Source: JAWLHA01 sp041690535
Lineage (GTDB): Bacteria > Pseudomonadota > Gammaproteobacteria > Thiohalomonadales > Thiohalomonadaceae
Assembly (NCBI GenBank): GCA_041690535.1
Contig: JAWLHA010000075.1
Location: 1-18,605, forward strand
Direction of reading: 5' to 3'
DNA length: 18,605 nucleotides
The notes beneath the pieces are model-generated. The model worked only from the letters and a program-made list of their open reading frames with translations. It made no database searches and had not been told where the DNA came from. A program made the position numbers and the translations under genes. Positions 7,782-15,988 of this stretch are shown piece by piece (position 1 is the first letter of the stretch; each line of letters starts with the position of its first letter).

Positions 7782-8078
7782 TTAGTCTTCGTGGACGTCA
7801 AACTCGCGATCGAGTTTGTTCATGCGCGAGGCATAGAAGAAGATCAGCGCCACAAAGACGTAGATCGAGCCTTGCTGGGCGAACCAGAAACCAAGCTTGT
7901 ACCCGCCGATCTGAATGGTGTTCATGGCATCGACGAGGATGATGCCGAACCCGTAAGAGACGACGAACCAGACGGCCAGGCAGCCGAGCAGGAGGCGCAC
8001 ATTCGCCTTCCAGTAGTCGGCCGCGGTTTTCGGCTTGCTTGCACTTCTGGCTACACTCGCGGTATCAGCCGTATGCAT
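7782..8078 (-). CDS. DUF4212 symporter small subunit
   Basis: This 98-aa membrane protein belongs to the DUF4212 / small symporter subunit family that is nearly always encoded directly ahead of VC_2705-type symporters. It shows two hydrophobic helices, one containing LLLGCLAVWFVVSYGFG and the other QGSIYVFVALIFFYASRMNKLD. The latter has the family's closing RMNKLDREF segment. A strong ribosome site, TAGGAGG, lies 7 bases before the ATG at 8078. The gene ends 12 bp before the symporter start, so the two are certainly cotranscribed. The upstream gap of 130 bp (8079-8208) separates it from the DUF294 copy 2 gene. Confidence 0.93.
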   Translation of the reverse strand: MHTADTASVARSASKPKTAADYWKANVRLLLGCLAVWFVVSYGFGIILVDAMNTIQIGGYKLGFWFAQQGSIYVFVALIFFYASRMNKLDREFDVHED

Positions 8079-8158
8079 TTCAATTCCTCCTAGTGATTTT
8101 GCTTTAGGTAGACCGTCCTGGCCGTCTCACACCCCGTTCCCGCAAGGAGTGTGGTTTC

Positions 8159-8190
8159 GGACCCCAACCGCGCAGCATTCGGTGGGGACC
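8159..8190 (-). other. Hairpin between DUF294 copy 2 and DUF4212
   Basis: GGACCCCAACCG (8159-8170) pairs with CGGTGGGGACC (8180-8190) apart from one mismatch and one bulged base. It starts 18 bases after the stop of the DUF294 copy 2 gene and has no following T-run. A weaker 7-of-8 stem (8129-8136 with 8147-8154) lies next to it. These could tune the level of the symporter message relative to the first gene by processing or partial termination. I see no convincing separate promoter in this gap. Confidence 0.4.
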
Positions 8191-8208
8191 AGAAATCGTT
8201 GCAACCGC

Positions 8209-10104
8209 TCACAGCTGGTATTCCAGTGCGACCTTGGCCTGCAGCTTGCGGGCCTGACGGAATGCCTCCTTGAGAATGCGCCGGTCCAGCTCGTTGAGGG
8301 TGTCCGGGTCGACCCGGTTGGTCAGCTCGAGCCCCTCTTCGGCCTGGCGGCGGTGGTTGCGCATGCGTAACAGCTGGATGTAGTGGTACGCCTCGGCCCA
8401 TGCGGCCACGTCCGTAGCATTCAGCACGTCGGCGCGAACCGCGCCTTGCAGTCTCGAGACGGTATTGGTCTCCTCGACTCCGTGCGCCAAGGCATAGAGG
8501 CGGGCCGCGTCGACGAAGGGGGTGAGCCCCTGGACCTTCAGATCCAGCGTGTTGGGGTGCGCGCCCCCCCGTGAAACCGCAAAGTCACGGATGAGTCCCA
8601 GAGGCGGGCGGTTGCGCAGGGCGTTTTCCGCCATCTGGCGGCGGAAGCGGCTGTTCCTGGCTACCCGCTCCGCGAGCCAGGTGCGAAGCTCCCGGACGGG
8701 GTCGGGGTCCCCGTAGAGGGGGCGGAGGTCGAAGTAGATGGTTGCTTTGAGCAGGTGCTCGGGGGTGCCTTGGTCGACCCAGCGGCTGAACCGCGCCTGC
8801 CACTCCTCATAGCTCAGGCAGCATTCCGGGTTCCCCGCCATGATCCCGCCGGTGCAGAGCGGAAAGCCGCACTCGGCCAGTGCCTCGTTGATGCGCTTGG
8901 CCAGGGGAAGAAGCTGCTCGCGCACTTCAGCCGGCGTCTTACCTTCAGGGGGGATGAACAGGATGCCGTTGTCCTGATCAGTGCGAAGGGTCTGTTCGAA
9001 TCGTCCCTCGCTGCCGAAGGCAATCCAGGTAAACGGGGTCTCGGGCACGCCCATTTCGTTCAGGACAATGTGGATCACCCGCTCGGTCAGGCTGTCATTG
9101 AGCGTGGTGATCATGGCGGTCAGCTGCTCCACCGACGCCCCTTGGGCCAGCATCTGATCCACCAGGCGGTGGATGTCTCTCTCCAGGCGGGCGAGGGTGT
9201 CGATGCGCTGCGCATTGCTGATGGCCCGGCTCAGGTTCACCAACCCGACCCGCTGCAGGGAGAAGAGATCCCGTTCTGAAAGCACCCCCACCAGTTTGCC
9301 TGCCTCCACCACGCAGACATGGCCGAACCCGTGCTGAGCCATGAGCAGTGCCGCCTCGTAGGCCCGGGCAGCGATGGAGAGCGCAATGGGGTCGGGCGTC
9401 ATCACCTCGTGGACAGGGGTGGCGAGATCGCGTCCGGGCAGGGCCACCCGGCTCAGCACGTCGTGCAGGGTCAGTACGCCCACCGGCCGCTGTTCCCCAT
9501 CAGTGACGACAATGCTGCCCACCCGCTGCCCCTCCATTCGCTCGAGGGCCTGGACAAGGGGGGTGTCGGGGTTGCAGACGACCGGCGCGCGCTGCAGCAG
9601 GTTGCGCAGCGGCGTATCCAGGGAGCCGCTTTCCGACATGCGCGCCGCGGCCGTGGACTGTACACGGCGCAGGGCATTGTCCAGGAGGTTGGCCAGCCGG
9701 CGCGTACAGAAGTCATGGAAAACGGGGCTCTTGACCAGCAGCTGTTCGAAGCTGTCGCGATCGAGCTCGAAGCAGAAGGTGTCTTCGCTGGCGCGGGTGC
9801 GGGTGCGTGCCGGGCGGCGGGAGAGCAGGGCTCCGATGGGGAAGCACTCGCCGGTGACCAACTCCCAGGCACTCTCGCCCTCGGCATCCTCTCCCGGCTC
9901 GGTCTCTCCGCGCACGCGCCCCTGCTTGATGATGTAGAAGCGGTCGGCCGTGCCCGTGTCCGGGCCGGTGATGATCTCGCCCCGGGCGTAAAAGCCCAGA
10001 GAAAGTCGCTTTGCCAAATACTCCAGATGCGCCGGCGCCATCTGATCGAAGGGCGCATGCTGGCGCAGAAAGTCAATGACAGGGGCGATGGAGTTATGGG
10101 TCAT
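8209..10104 (-). CDS. cNMP-binding / CBS pair / DUF294 nucleotidyltransferase-like protein (copy 2)
   Basis: This 631-aa paralogue of the protein at 3893-5758 has the same domain order. It has a cNMP-binding-like barrel (about 1-135), a CBS pair (about 172-285, with RPVGVLTLHDVLSRV and LVGVLSERDLFSLQ), a DUF294 nucleotidyltransferase-fold domain with IAFGSEGRFEQTLRTDQDNGIL (about 362-385) and the DUF294 C-terminal domain with ENALRNRPPLGLIRDF. The metal-binding DxD is intact (TDQD). Such proteins are commonly found next to VC_2705-type symporters and acs, but no biochemical activity is settled for the family. It is the first gene of the operon driven by the sigma54 promoter at 10138-10153 and is followed by DUF4212 and the symporter. 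The likely role is to sense adenylates and modulate acetate uptake (inference). Confidence 0.92.
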   Translation of the reverse strand: MTHNSIAPVIDFLRQHAPFDQMAPAHLEYLAKRLSLGFYARGEIITGPDTGTADRFYIIKQGRVRGETEPGEDAEGESAWELVTGECFPIGALLSRRPARTRTRASEDTFCFELDRDSFEQLLVKSPVFHDFCTRRLANLLDNALRRVQSTAAARMSESGSLDTPLRNLLQRAPVVCNPDTPLVQALERMEGQRVGSIVVTDGEQRPVGVLTLHDVLSRVALPGRDLATPVHEVMTPDPIALSIAARAYEAALLMAQHGFGHVCVVEAGKLVGVLSERDLFSLQRVGLVNLSRAISNAQRIDTLARLERDIHRLVDQMLAQGASVEQLTAMITTLNDSLTERVIHIVLNEMGVPETPFTWIAFGSEGRFEQTLRTDQDNGILFIPPEGKTPAEVREQLLPLAKRINEALAECGFPLCTGGIMAGNPECCLSYEEWQARFSRWVDQGTPEHLLKATIYFDLRPLYGDPDPVRELRTWLAERVARNSRFRRQMAENALRNRPPLGLIRDFAVSRGGAHPNTLDLKVQGLTPFVDAARLYALAHGVEETNTVSRLQGAVRADVLNATDVAAWAEAYHYIQLLRMRNHRRQAEEGLELTNRVDPDTLNELDRRILKEAFRQARKLQAKVALEYQL

Positions 10105-10137
10105 GGTCCCGCCGTGTTCCCAAGGTTGCTTGGAAAT

Positions 10138-10153
10138 AGCACGGACCGTGCCA
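10138..10153 (-). promoter_or_regulatory. Sigma54 (RpoN) promoter, -24/-12
   Basis: On the minus strand this reads TGGCACGGTCCGTGCT. It matches the sigma54 consensus TGGCACG-N4-TTGCW at every fixed base but one (G for the first T of TTGC). The GG and GC doublets have exactly the required 10-base spacing. The predicted transcription start lies about 12 bases downstream, near 10127, leaving a leader of roughly 23 bases before the DUF294 copy 2 ATG. The phased activator sites lie about 80-130 bp upstream, the normal place for an NtrC-family enhancer. Confidence 0.82.
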
Positions 10154-10204
10154 AAAAGTGTTTATCGGTAAAACAATGGGTTACGATCCGAGAGGGGGTG
10201 CGAG

Positions 10205-10254
10205 TGTTACGCGACGTAACAACCGGTGTTACCGTGCGTAACAACCATGTAACA
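10205..10254. promoter_or_regulatory. Phased enhancer array of TGTTAC/GTAACA half-sites
   Basis: Five half-sites start at 10205, 10216, 10227, 10238 and 10249, exactly 11 bp apart. They form two complete palindromes TGTTAC-N5-GTAACA (10205-10221 and 10227-10243) plus one extra GTAACA (10249-10254). The two palindromes are 22 bp apart centre to centre, so they lie on the same face of the helix. Position and symmetry fit a cooperative enhancer for an NtrC-family activator. The CbrB-like protein encoded at 11664-13004 is the obvious candidate: I recall TGTTAC-type subsites reported for Pseudomonas CbrB, but this needs checking. The rest of the 209-bp gap (10105-10313) is an A/T-richer linker. 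Confidence 0.75.
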
Positions 10255-10313
10255 CGTGGGGAAAAGGTGCCATCGCCTGGACTGCAAAGGCTGGAACTGT
10301 TTCCGCTTGGGCA

Positions 10314-11072
10314 TCAACGGTCAGTCGCCGTCTTCAGTTCCACTTGCAGGCGGTTGATGTAGCGCTGGATGGCCACGGAGGTGTCCATTCCCACATTGAC
10401 GAAGGCGCACCCGACCCGATACTCCTCCCCTTGACGCCGAGTGAGGCGACGTATATTGCGGATCTGCAGGTCGACCAGCAGCGGACTGCTCTCCGGAAGT
10501 TCAAGGTGGCACGCTTCGATGACGCTCTCCAGTTCGATGGGCGGGGCGGTAGGGCCGACGATCAGGCACACGCCTCCCGAACTGATGTCGGCCAAGGGAT
10601 GGCGCCCTGCCAGGGGAACTCCAGCGGGAATGACACAGGTGACTGGGGTGACCTGGGGCGTGGAGACACGAAAGAACTCTCGCCGCTGCAGGCGAAACAG
10701 CGTTTCGGGAATGGTGGCCGCCAGCACTGTCTGTCCCTTGAGCCGCGCCCTCTGCAGCCCCTCGACGGAGAAGCGGATGCGGATATTGTTGTGCCGGGTC
10801 ACACCGACCATCCGGCCACTCTCCAGCAGGCCGCGGTTGAGCGCCTCGTTCTGCCCGTAGTCGAAGACCACCAGGTTACGCTCGGGCAGTATCTCCAGCA
10901 CTGCCGTCAGCAGGTACTTGCTGCCGCCGTCGAAGTAGCCGGTGATGATGTCTGGCCTTTTCTTCAAATCGTTCAGGACCCGAACGATTTCGCTGCCCGA
11001 CCGCAGCAGGTATCGTTCGTGTTCCTGAATGTCGGTGAGGTCTGTCTTCTGATCTGCGCTGTATTCCGGCAT
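10314..11072 (-). CDS. ycgR: YcgR-type PilZ protein (c-di-GMP effector, flagellar brake)
   Basis: The 252-aa protein has an N-terminal YcgR domain (about 18-125, with ITGYFDGGSKYLLTAVLE) and a C-terminal PilZ domain. The c-di-GMP signature is complete: RxxxR at R131/R135 within LQRREFFR, and DxSxxG at D162/S164/G167 within DISSGG. In enterobacteria YcgR binds c-di-GMP and slows the flagellar motor. The length matches the family. I favour ATG 11072, which has AGGA 5 bases upstream; ATG 11102 is in frame 30 bases earlier and also possible. It follows the 144-aa gene on the same strand after 160 bp (11073-11232), in which I find no clear promoter. Confidence 0.88.
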   Translation of the reverse strand: MPEYSADQKTDLTDIQEHERYLLRSGSEIVRVLNDLKKRPDIITGYFDGGSKYLLTAVLEILPERNLVVFDYGQNEALNRGLLESGRMVGVTRHNNIRIRFSVEGLQRARLKGQTVLAATIPETLFRLQRREFFRVSTPQVTPVTCVIPAGVPLAGRHPLADISSGGVCLIVGPTAPPIELESVIEACHLELPESSPLLVDLQIRNIRRLTRRQGEEYRVGCAFVNVGMDTSVAIQRYINRLQVELKTATDR

Positions 11073-11232
11073 GGGGTTCCTGTCCTGACTCCCGTCATCC
11101 ATATCATCGTCCCGCGGACAGTTCTCTTGAGACGCGGCACGCTGCACTCCTCCGCATCGTGCCATGCGCCATCCGAGCTACCTGTGCATGGTGTCGCCAC
11201 CTGAAAGCACCCGCAGCGGCTTTCATCTCCGC

Positions 11233-11667
11233 TCAACGCCCAAACAGATTCTGCCACCAGCGGCGCCGGCCCGCCGGGGGCGGAAAGGCCGCCTTCAGGT
11301 CTTCGGGGCGAAGCAGGGAGAGAATCCAGCCCGGCATGGGCGGCGGGCCGAAGCCGGGGCCGCATGAGCTACCGAGGTTGTTGGGGTCATAAATCTTGAT
11401 GAAGGTGGGATCGAGCGGGTTGTCCGCGTAGACGATGCCGCAGTAACTCTCATCATGCTCTCGGTGCAGCAGCGCATCGATCTCGACAATGAAACGGTCC
11501 AGCTCCTCCATCCCCACCGCCTCGGCAGGGGGCGTTTCCCCCACGGCATAGATGTACCAGCGTTTCTGCCCCTGATCGCGCAGCAGCTGCCAGAGTGCAT
11601 CGAGGTGTTCCCAGCGCAGCATGCTTTTGAAGCTGCCCTTGTAAGCTTCCAGATAGGGCGTGCTCAC
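11233..11667 (-). CDS. Hypothetical protein, translationally coupled to cbrB
   Basis: I do not recognise this 144-aa soluble protein. It starts with GTG at 11667, whose first bases overlap the cbrB stop as GTGA. Visible traits are a helical N-terminal half, a Trp/Tyr-rich strand (KRWYIYAVGE), an acidic helix containing MEELDRFIVEIDALL, a CGIVYAD strand and a low-complexity segment SSCGPGFGPPPMPGW (about 100-114). The tail is basic and ends RRRWWQNLFGR. There are two cysteines (in YCGI and SSCG), and no signal peptide or membrane helix. The 4-bp overlap implies a role with the two-component system, for example as an accessory or output protein. It takes the position that CrcZ occupies in Pseudomonas. 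Confidence 0.8.
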   Translation of the reverse strand: MSTPYLEAYKGSFKSMLRWEHLDALWQLLRDQGQKRWYIYAVGETPPAEAVGMEELDRFIVEIDALLHREHDESYCGIVYADNPLDPTFIKIYDPNNLGSSCGPGFGPPPMPGWILSLLRPEDLKAAFPPPAGRRRWWQNLFGR

Positions 11668-13004
11668 CGTTGTTGCTCCTCCTTCAGTCGAGGGATGCCC
11701 AGTCGCTGGCGCCGTTCCCAGAGGGTCTTGCGGCTGATCCCGAGGCGTTGGGCAAGCTCTGTTTCGGTCATCTGTCTTTCATGTTCACGCACGAAGCGGA
11801 TGAAGTATTCATCCAGGGAAAGCGGCTGCTCCCCGGCGGAGTCTTCCTTGGGGATGCAAGGCCGTACCGACAGAAGATCGGGCGTGATCTCCTCCCCTTC
11901 GGCCAGGATGACCGCCCTCTCCATCACGTTTTCCAGCTCGCGGACGTTGCCGGGCCAGTCGTAGGCGCGCAGGGCCGCCAGCGCCCGCTCGCCAATCTGC
12001 ATGGGGGGGCGGTTCAGCCGCCTGCAGGTCTTCGCCAGCAGCACCTTGGCCAGCTCGTCCACGTCCGAGCCCCGCTCCCGCAGGGGAGGAAGCCGGATCT
12101 CCACCACATGGAGCCTGAAGTAGAGATCCTTGCGGAACTCCCCGGTGCCGACCCGCTGTTCCAGATCGCGGTGGGTCGCGGCGACGAGCCGGACATCGAC
12201 CCGCCGCGATTCGGTGGAGCCGACCCGGCGGATCTCCCCCTCCTGCAGCACACGCAAAAGGCGCGCCTGGGCCTCCGGAGGCAGCTCGCCGATCTCGTCC
12301 AGAAAGAGCGTACCGCCGTCCGCCGCCTCGACCAAACCGCGGTGAGTCTGGGTCGCTCCGGTGAAGGCCCCCCGCTCGTGACCAAACAGCTCGGACTCTA
12401 TCAGCCCTTCGGGGATGGCGGCGCAGTTCACCGCGATGAGCGGCATGTCGGCCCGCCGGCTGTTTTCGTGCACGGCGCGCGCCACCAGCTCCTTGCCTGT
12501 CCCCGACTCCCCGAGGATGAGCACGGTGGTATCCATGGGGGCCACTTTCTGGATGCGCTGGAAGACCTCCCGCATGGCGGGGCACGAACCGATGATGCCA
12601 CCCACCGGATAGGTGCGGGAGAGCTCTGACTTGAGCGCTTCATTCTGGCGTTCGAGGCGGCGCTGTTCCAGCAGGCGCTTCACCGTAATCACCATCTCGT
12701 CATAGTCGAAGGGCTTGGCAATGTAATCGGCCGCACCGATCTTCATGGCATCCACGGCCGAGCGGACGCTCGCGTAGCTGGTCATGATCAGGACCGGGGT
12801 GGCCTCGGCGTGGCTGATGATTTCGGTTCCGGGAGCACCCGGCAGGCGCAGGTCGGCGATGATGAGATCGAATTCCGCCAGCGAATGCCTTAGCGCCTCG
12901 TCCGCCGATCCCGCCTCGGTGACCTCGTACCCGTTGCGCTCGAGCAGGCGGCGCAGCGCGGTGCGGATCACAGGCTCATCTTCCACGACCATCAGGCGGC
13001 TCAT
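11664..13004 (-). CDS. cbrB: CbrB-like sigma54-dependent response regulator
   Basis: This 446-aa NtrC-family activator has a receiver domain (about 1-118, phospho-acceptor D51 in IIADLRLPG, T75, K97), a sigma54-interacting AAA+ domain (about 135-370, Walker A GESGTGKE 165-172, GAFTGA 212-217, Walker B LFLDE) and a C-terminal Fis-type helix-turn-helix (ETELAQRLGISRKTLWERR). The receiver segments ALRRLLERN, LPGAPGTE and TPVLIMTSYAS closely follow Pseudomonas CbrB as I remember it. CbrB activates RpoN promoters for carbon and nitrogen source use. The start is ATG 13004, overlapping the kinase stop as ATGA, with AAGGAGA upstream. All activation motifs are intact. The likely target is the promoter at 10138-10153. 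Confidence 0.92.
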   Translation of the reverse strand: MSRLMVVEDEPVIRTALRRLLERNGYEVTEAGSADEALRHSLAEFDLIIADLRLPGAPGTEIISHAEATPVLIMTSYASVRSAVDAMKIGAADYIAKPFDYDEMVITVKRLLEQRRLERQNEALKSELSRTYPVGGIIGSCPAMREVFQRIQKVAPMDTTVLILGESGTGKELVARAVHENSRRADMPLIAVNCAAIPEGLIESELFGHERGAFTGATQTHRGLVEAADGGTLFLDEIGELPPEAQARLLRVLQEGEIRRVGSTESRRVDVRLVAATHRDLEQRVGTGEFRKDLYFRLHVVEIRLPPLRERGSDVDELAKVLLAKTCRRLNRPPMQIGERALAALRAYDWPGNVRELENVMERAVILAEGEEITPDLLSVRPCIPKEDSAGEQPLSLDEYFIRFVREHERQMTETELAQRLGISRKTLWERRQRLGIPRLKEEQQR

Positions 13005-15988
13005 GCGTGGTTCTCCTTCAGTTCGGCGCGGGTGGCCTTCGGGTTTGCTGTGCTCAGGGGCAGGCGTACCCGGACACTGGTGCCTGCACCGACGCGACTG
13101 TCGATGGTGACCGTGCCCGAGTGTTCGTGCACGATGTTGTACACCATAGGTAGCCCCAGGCCGGTGCCCTCGCCCGGAGCCTTGGTGGTGAAGAACGGCT
13201 CGAAGACCTGCTCCAACAACTCCTCGGCGATGCCGTCGCCTTCGTCCTTCACCTCGATGGTGACGTGGCTGTCGTCGTCCCACTGATTCACCTCAATGCG
13301 CTGCCCCGGCCTGGAGGCGTCACAGGCGTTGCTGAAGAGGTTGACGAAGACCTGAATCAGGCGCTGGGCGTCGCCGAAGACCAGCGTCTCGGGCCGGCTG
13401 GTGTCGACGAAGGTGATTGCCTTGCCGGAGTGGCTGAGACGGACCAGGCGGGCCGCCTCGTCCACGCAGTAGTGGAGGTCCAGCTCGGCAGGGCGATGCT
13501 CGATGGAGCTGCCGCCGTGGCTGAAGGTGACTAGGGACTGGACGATGTCGGTGATGCGCCGGGTCTGCTCCAGGATCTGCGCCGCGTTCTCTTCGGTGAG
13601 CTTGTCGTCACGGTCATAGAGAAGATTCTGGGCGAGGCAGGCGATCCCGGTGACCGGGTTGCCGATCTCGTGCGCCACCCCGGCGGCCAGTCGGCCGATG
13701 GAGGCGAGCCGCTCGCTGTGGGCCAGCTCCGCCTCGAGGGTGTAGAGATCGGTCAGGTCCTCCAGGAGCACCACCGTGCCGCCTGGTGCCTCCCCCAACG
13801 CCTCGGAGCCGTGAAACCCTTCGATGGCGGCCTTGTGGAGATTGAATACGCGGATGCGGCCGTCGTCGTTGACCCTGACCTTGCGCAGATGGTTTTCACC
13901 TGTGCGCAGGAAGCCCTGCAACAGGCCCGACCAGGGTTCGGGGAGATTGGCCAGACGCTCCCCTGCCGCCGCGCCACTCGCCAGGCCGGATATGGTGCTC
14001 ATGGCCTGGTTCCAGCTGATCACCTCCTGATCGGGACCGAGGGAGCAGACGCCCAGCGGGAGATCCTGAAGGACTTGCCGGTGGTAGCGGCGCAGCCCGT
14101 CCAGCTCCGCCGCCAACCCCTTGAGCTGAGTGCGGGAGTCCTCCAGACGCTGCTCCACGAAGCGCAGGCTGGCGGAGAGGGCTGTGCGTGCCTCCGGGTC
14201 CATCTGCACCCGCTCGTCAACGATCATGCGCGCAAGCAGCGGTCCCACCAGCCCGGAGAGGTTACGCTCGATGCGCTCACGTAGTCGGCGCAGGTCGGTC
14301 GGGCTGCTCACTTCCGTAGGCATCTCCAGGTCGGCGAGGGCACGGCGGACCTCCCGCTCGGCCATGTCTACACCGATGATCCGCGCCAGCTGTTCGCGGA
14401 TCTGCGCCGTGGAGACGGCCACCAGCACCCCGCTCGGCGGGGTCAGGCGATCCTTGCAGCAGGCATCGGCAGCCTCCTCCTCCGCACTGCTCGGGCGGGT
14501 GAGCAGCGAAATACTCACGAACAGCAGTGCATTAAGGCTGAGCGACCAGAAGGTGGGGGCAGACCACGGGTCCGCCGGGGTGGCGCCAATGACCGCTCCG
14601 GGATCCACCGACATGCGGATGAGACCGGAGGTATCCAATAGCGGCAGGAGCAAGGTGATTGCCCACACCATGGCCCCGGCGCAGAGCCCGGCGATAAACC
14701 CGGCGCGGGTCGCCCGGCGCCAGTAGATCACCCCCACGATTCCGGGGAGAAATTGGGCCACGGCGATGAAGGAGATCAACCCCAGTTGCGCGAGCCCCTG
14801 GTTGTGCTCCAGCAGCAGGTAGAATCCGTAGCCGGCCAGAAGAATAAGCGCAATCAGCAGCCGCCGCGCCCACAGCAGCCAGGCATACATGTCGGAGTCA
14901 TGGTCGAGGCGGGGGGGAAAGCTGGCCGGCAGCAGCAGGTGATTCATGCACATGGAGGCGAGCGCCAGGCTCGAGACAATCATCATCGCGCTGGCCGCGG
15001 AGACCCCACCCAGGAAAGTGAGAATGGTCAGGAATGGCGAGTGGGCATCCAGGGTGATCCCGAGCACGTAGAAGTCGGGGGAGATTTCGCTCTGAGTCTG
15101 TTGCCCCGCCCACAGAATGGCCGGAATGGCGAGGTTCAGAAGCAGCAGGAAGAGGGGAAACGCCCAGGAGGCGACCGACAGCGAGCGGGGTTCCAGGTTT
15201 TCCGTGAACGTCATGTGGAATTGCCGCGGCAGCAGGAACGCCGCGGCAAAGGCGAGTAGCAGCAGGGTGCTCCAGGGGCCTTCGCGCACGGGCGCATACA
15301 TCGCCTCCAGGGCCTCTGGATTCTCCCCCAGCCACTGCTCCATGGCCTCGGCACCGCCGAAGATGCCGTACACCGCAAAGAGACCGACCGCGAGCAGTGC
15401 GGCCAGTTTCACCAGGGATTCGAAGGCAATGGCAATAACCAGCCCCTCATGCTTCTCCCGGGCGGAGATGTGGCGCGCGCCGAACAGTACGGCGAACAGC
15501 GTGACCGTGATGCAGAAACCGAGGGCGATGGGGCCGGGTGCCGACTCCTGGGTGAGTACCTGAAGCGATTCGGTGACAGCCCGCACCTGCAAGGCGATGT
15601 AGGGGAGCGAGCCGGCCAGCATGAACAGCGTAACCAGCACCCCGGCCAATTGGCTCTGATAGCGGAAGGCGAAGAGGTCCGCGAGGGAGGCCAGCTGGTA
15701 CTCCCGGGTGAGGCGAAGGATGGGCTTCAGCAGTACCGGGGTCAGAAGGAAGGCGAGCGTCACCCCAAGGTAGATGGTGAGGAAGTTGTATCCCTGCTGC
15801 TGGGCAAAGCCCACGCTGCCGTAGAAGCTCCAGGAGGTGGCATAGACCCCCAGGGAGAGGGTGTAGGTGAGGGGATGGCGGGCCAGCCGTTGCGGCACCC
15901 AGCCCCGTTCGGCGGCGAATGCCACGAGAAAGAGCAGGAGCAGGTAGCATACGCCTGCCAGGAACAGCTGCCAGAGTTCGAAAATCAA
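13001..15988 (-). CDS. cbrA: CbrA-like sensor kinase with fused sodium:solute symporter domain
   Basis: This 995-aa inner-membrane histidine kinase has an SSS-transporter-like domain with about 13 helices (1-495, e.g. RHPLTYTLSLGVYATSWSFYGSVG), a soluble helical STAC-like/coiled-coil linker (about 500-640), a PAS domain (about 640-755), HisKA with VAHEIGNPVTGIA (phospho-His about H773) and HATPase_c (N box NLFSNACDAS, G1 DEGDGI, F box EPFFTT, G2 GEGTGLGLP). Pseudomonas CbrA has the same architecture and about 980 residues. I start it at TTG 15988, which overlaps the small gene's stop as TTGA, with AGGGGAA upstream. This places the first helix directly at the N-terminus; an ATG at 16063 would prepend 25 residues overlapping the previous gene. 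Whether the SSS domain transports or only senses is unresolved; histidine transport is reported for CbrA. Confidence 0.92.
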   Translation of the reverse strand: MIFELWQLFLAGVCYLLLLFLVAFAAERGWVPQRLARHPLTYTLSLGVYATSWSFYGSVGFAQQQGYNFLTIYLGVTLAFLLTPVLLKPILRLTREYQLASLADLFAFRYQSQLAGVLVTLFMLAGSLPYIALQVRAVTESLQVLTQESAPGPIALGFCITVTLFAVLFGARHISAREKHEGLVIAIAFESLVKLAALLAVGLFAVYGIFGGAEAMEQWLGENPEALEAMYAPVREGPWSTLLLLAFAAAFLLPRQFHMTFTENLEPRSLSVASWAFPLFLLLLNLAIPAILWAGQQTQSEISPDFYVLGITLDAHSPFLTILTFLGGVSAASAMMIVSSLALASMCMNHLLLPASFPPRLDHDSDMYAWLLWARRLLIALILLAGYGFYLLLEHNQGLAQLGLISFIAVAQFLPGIVGVIYWRRATRAGFIAGLCAGAMVWAITLLLPLLDTSGLIRMSVDPGAVIGATPADPWSAPTFWSLSLNALLFVSISLLTRPSSAEEEAADACCKDRLTPPSGVLVAVSTAQIREQLARIIGVDMAEREVRRALADLEMPTEVSSPTDLRRLRERIERNLSGLVGPLLARMIVDERVQMDPEARTALSASLRFVEQRLEDSRTQLKGLAAELDGLRRYHRQVLQDLPLGVCSLGPDQEVISWNQAMSTISGLASGAAAGERLANLPEPWSGLLQGFLRTGENHLRKVRVNDDGRIRVFNLHKAAIEGFHGSEALGEAPGGTVVLLEDLTDLYTLEAELAHSERLASIGRLAAGVAHEIGNPVTGIACLAQNLLYDRDDKLTEENAAQILEQTRRITDIVQSLVTFSHGGSSIEHRPAELDLHYCVDEAARLVRLSHSGKAITFVDTSRPETLVFGDAQRLIQVFVNLFSNACDASRPGQRIEVNQWDDDSHVTIEVKDEGDGIAEELLEQVFEPFFTTKAPGEGTGLGLPMVYNIVHEHSGTVTIDSRVGAGTSVRVRLPLSTANPKATRAELKENHA

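Noticed and set aside
10105..10313. A CrcZ-like small RNA downstream of the sigma54 promoter
   Set aside because: The leader before the DUF294 start is only about 23 bases and no repeated CA motifs of the AANAANAA type are seen.
11158..11164. TGGCACG (minus strand) as a sigma54 -24 element upstream of ycgR
   Set aside because: There is no GC doublet at the required distance for the -12 element.
13005..13283. Upstream extension of the cbrB reading frame into cbrA
   Set aside because: The receiver domain begins exactly at ATG 13004, which overlaps the cbrA stop and has a good ribosome site; the extension is low-complexity Arg-rich shadow sequence.
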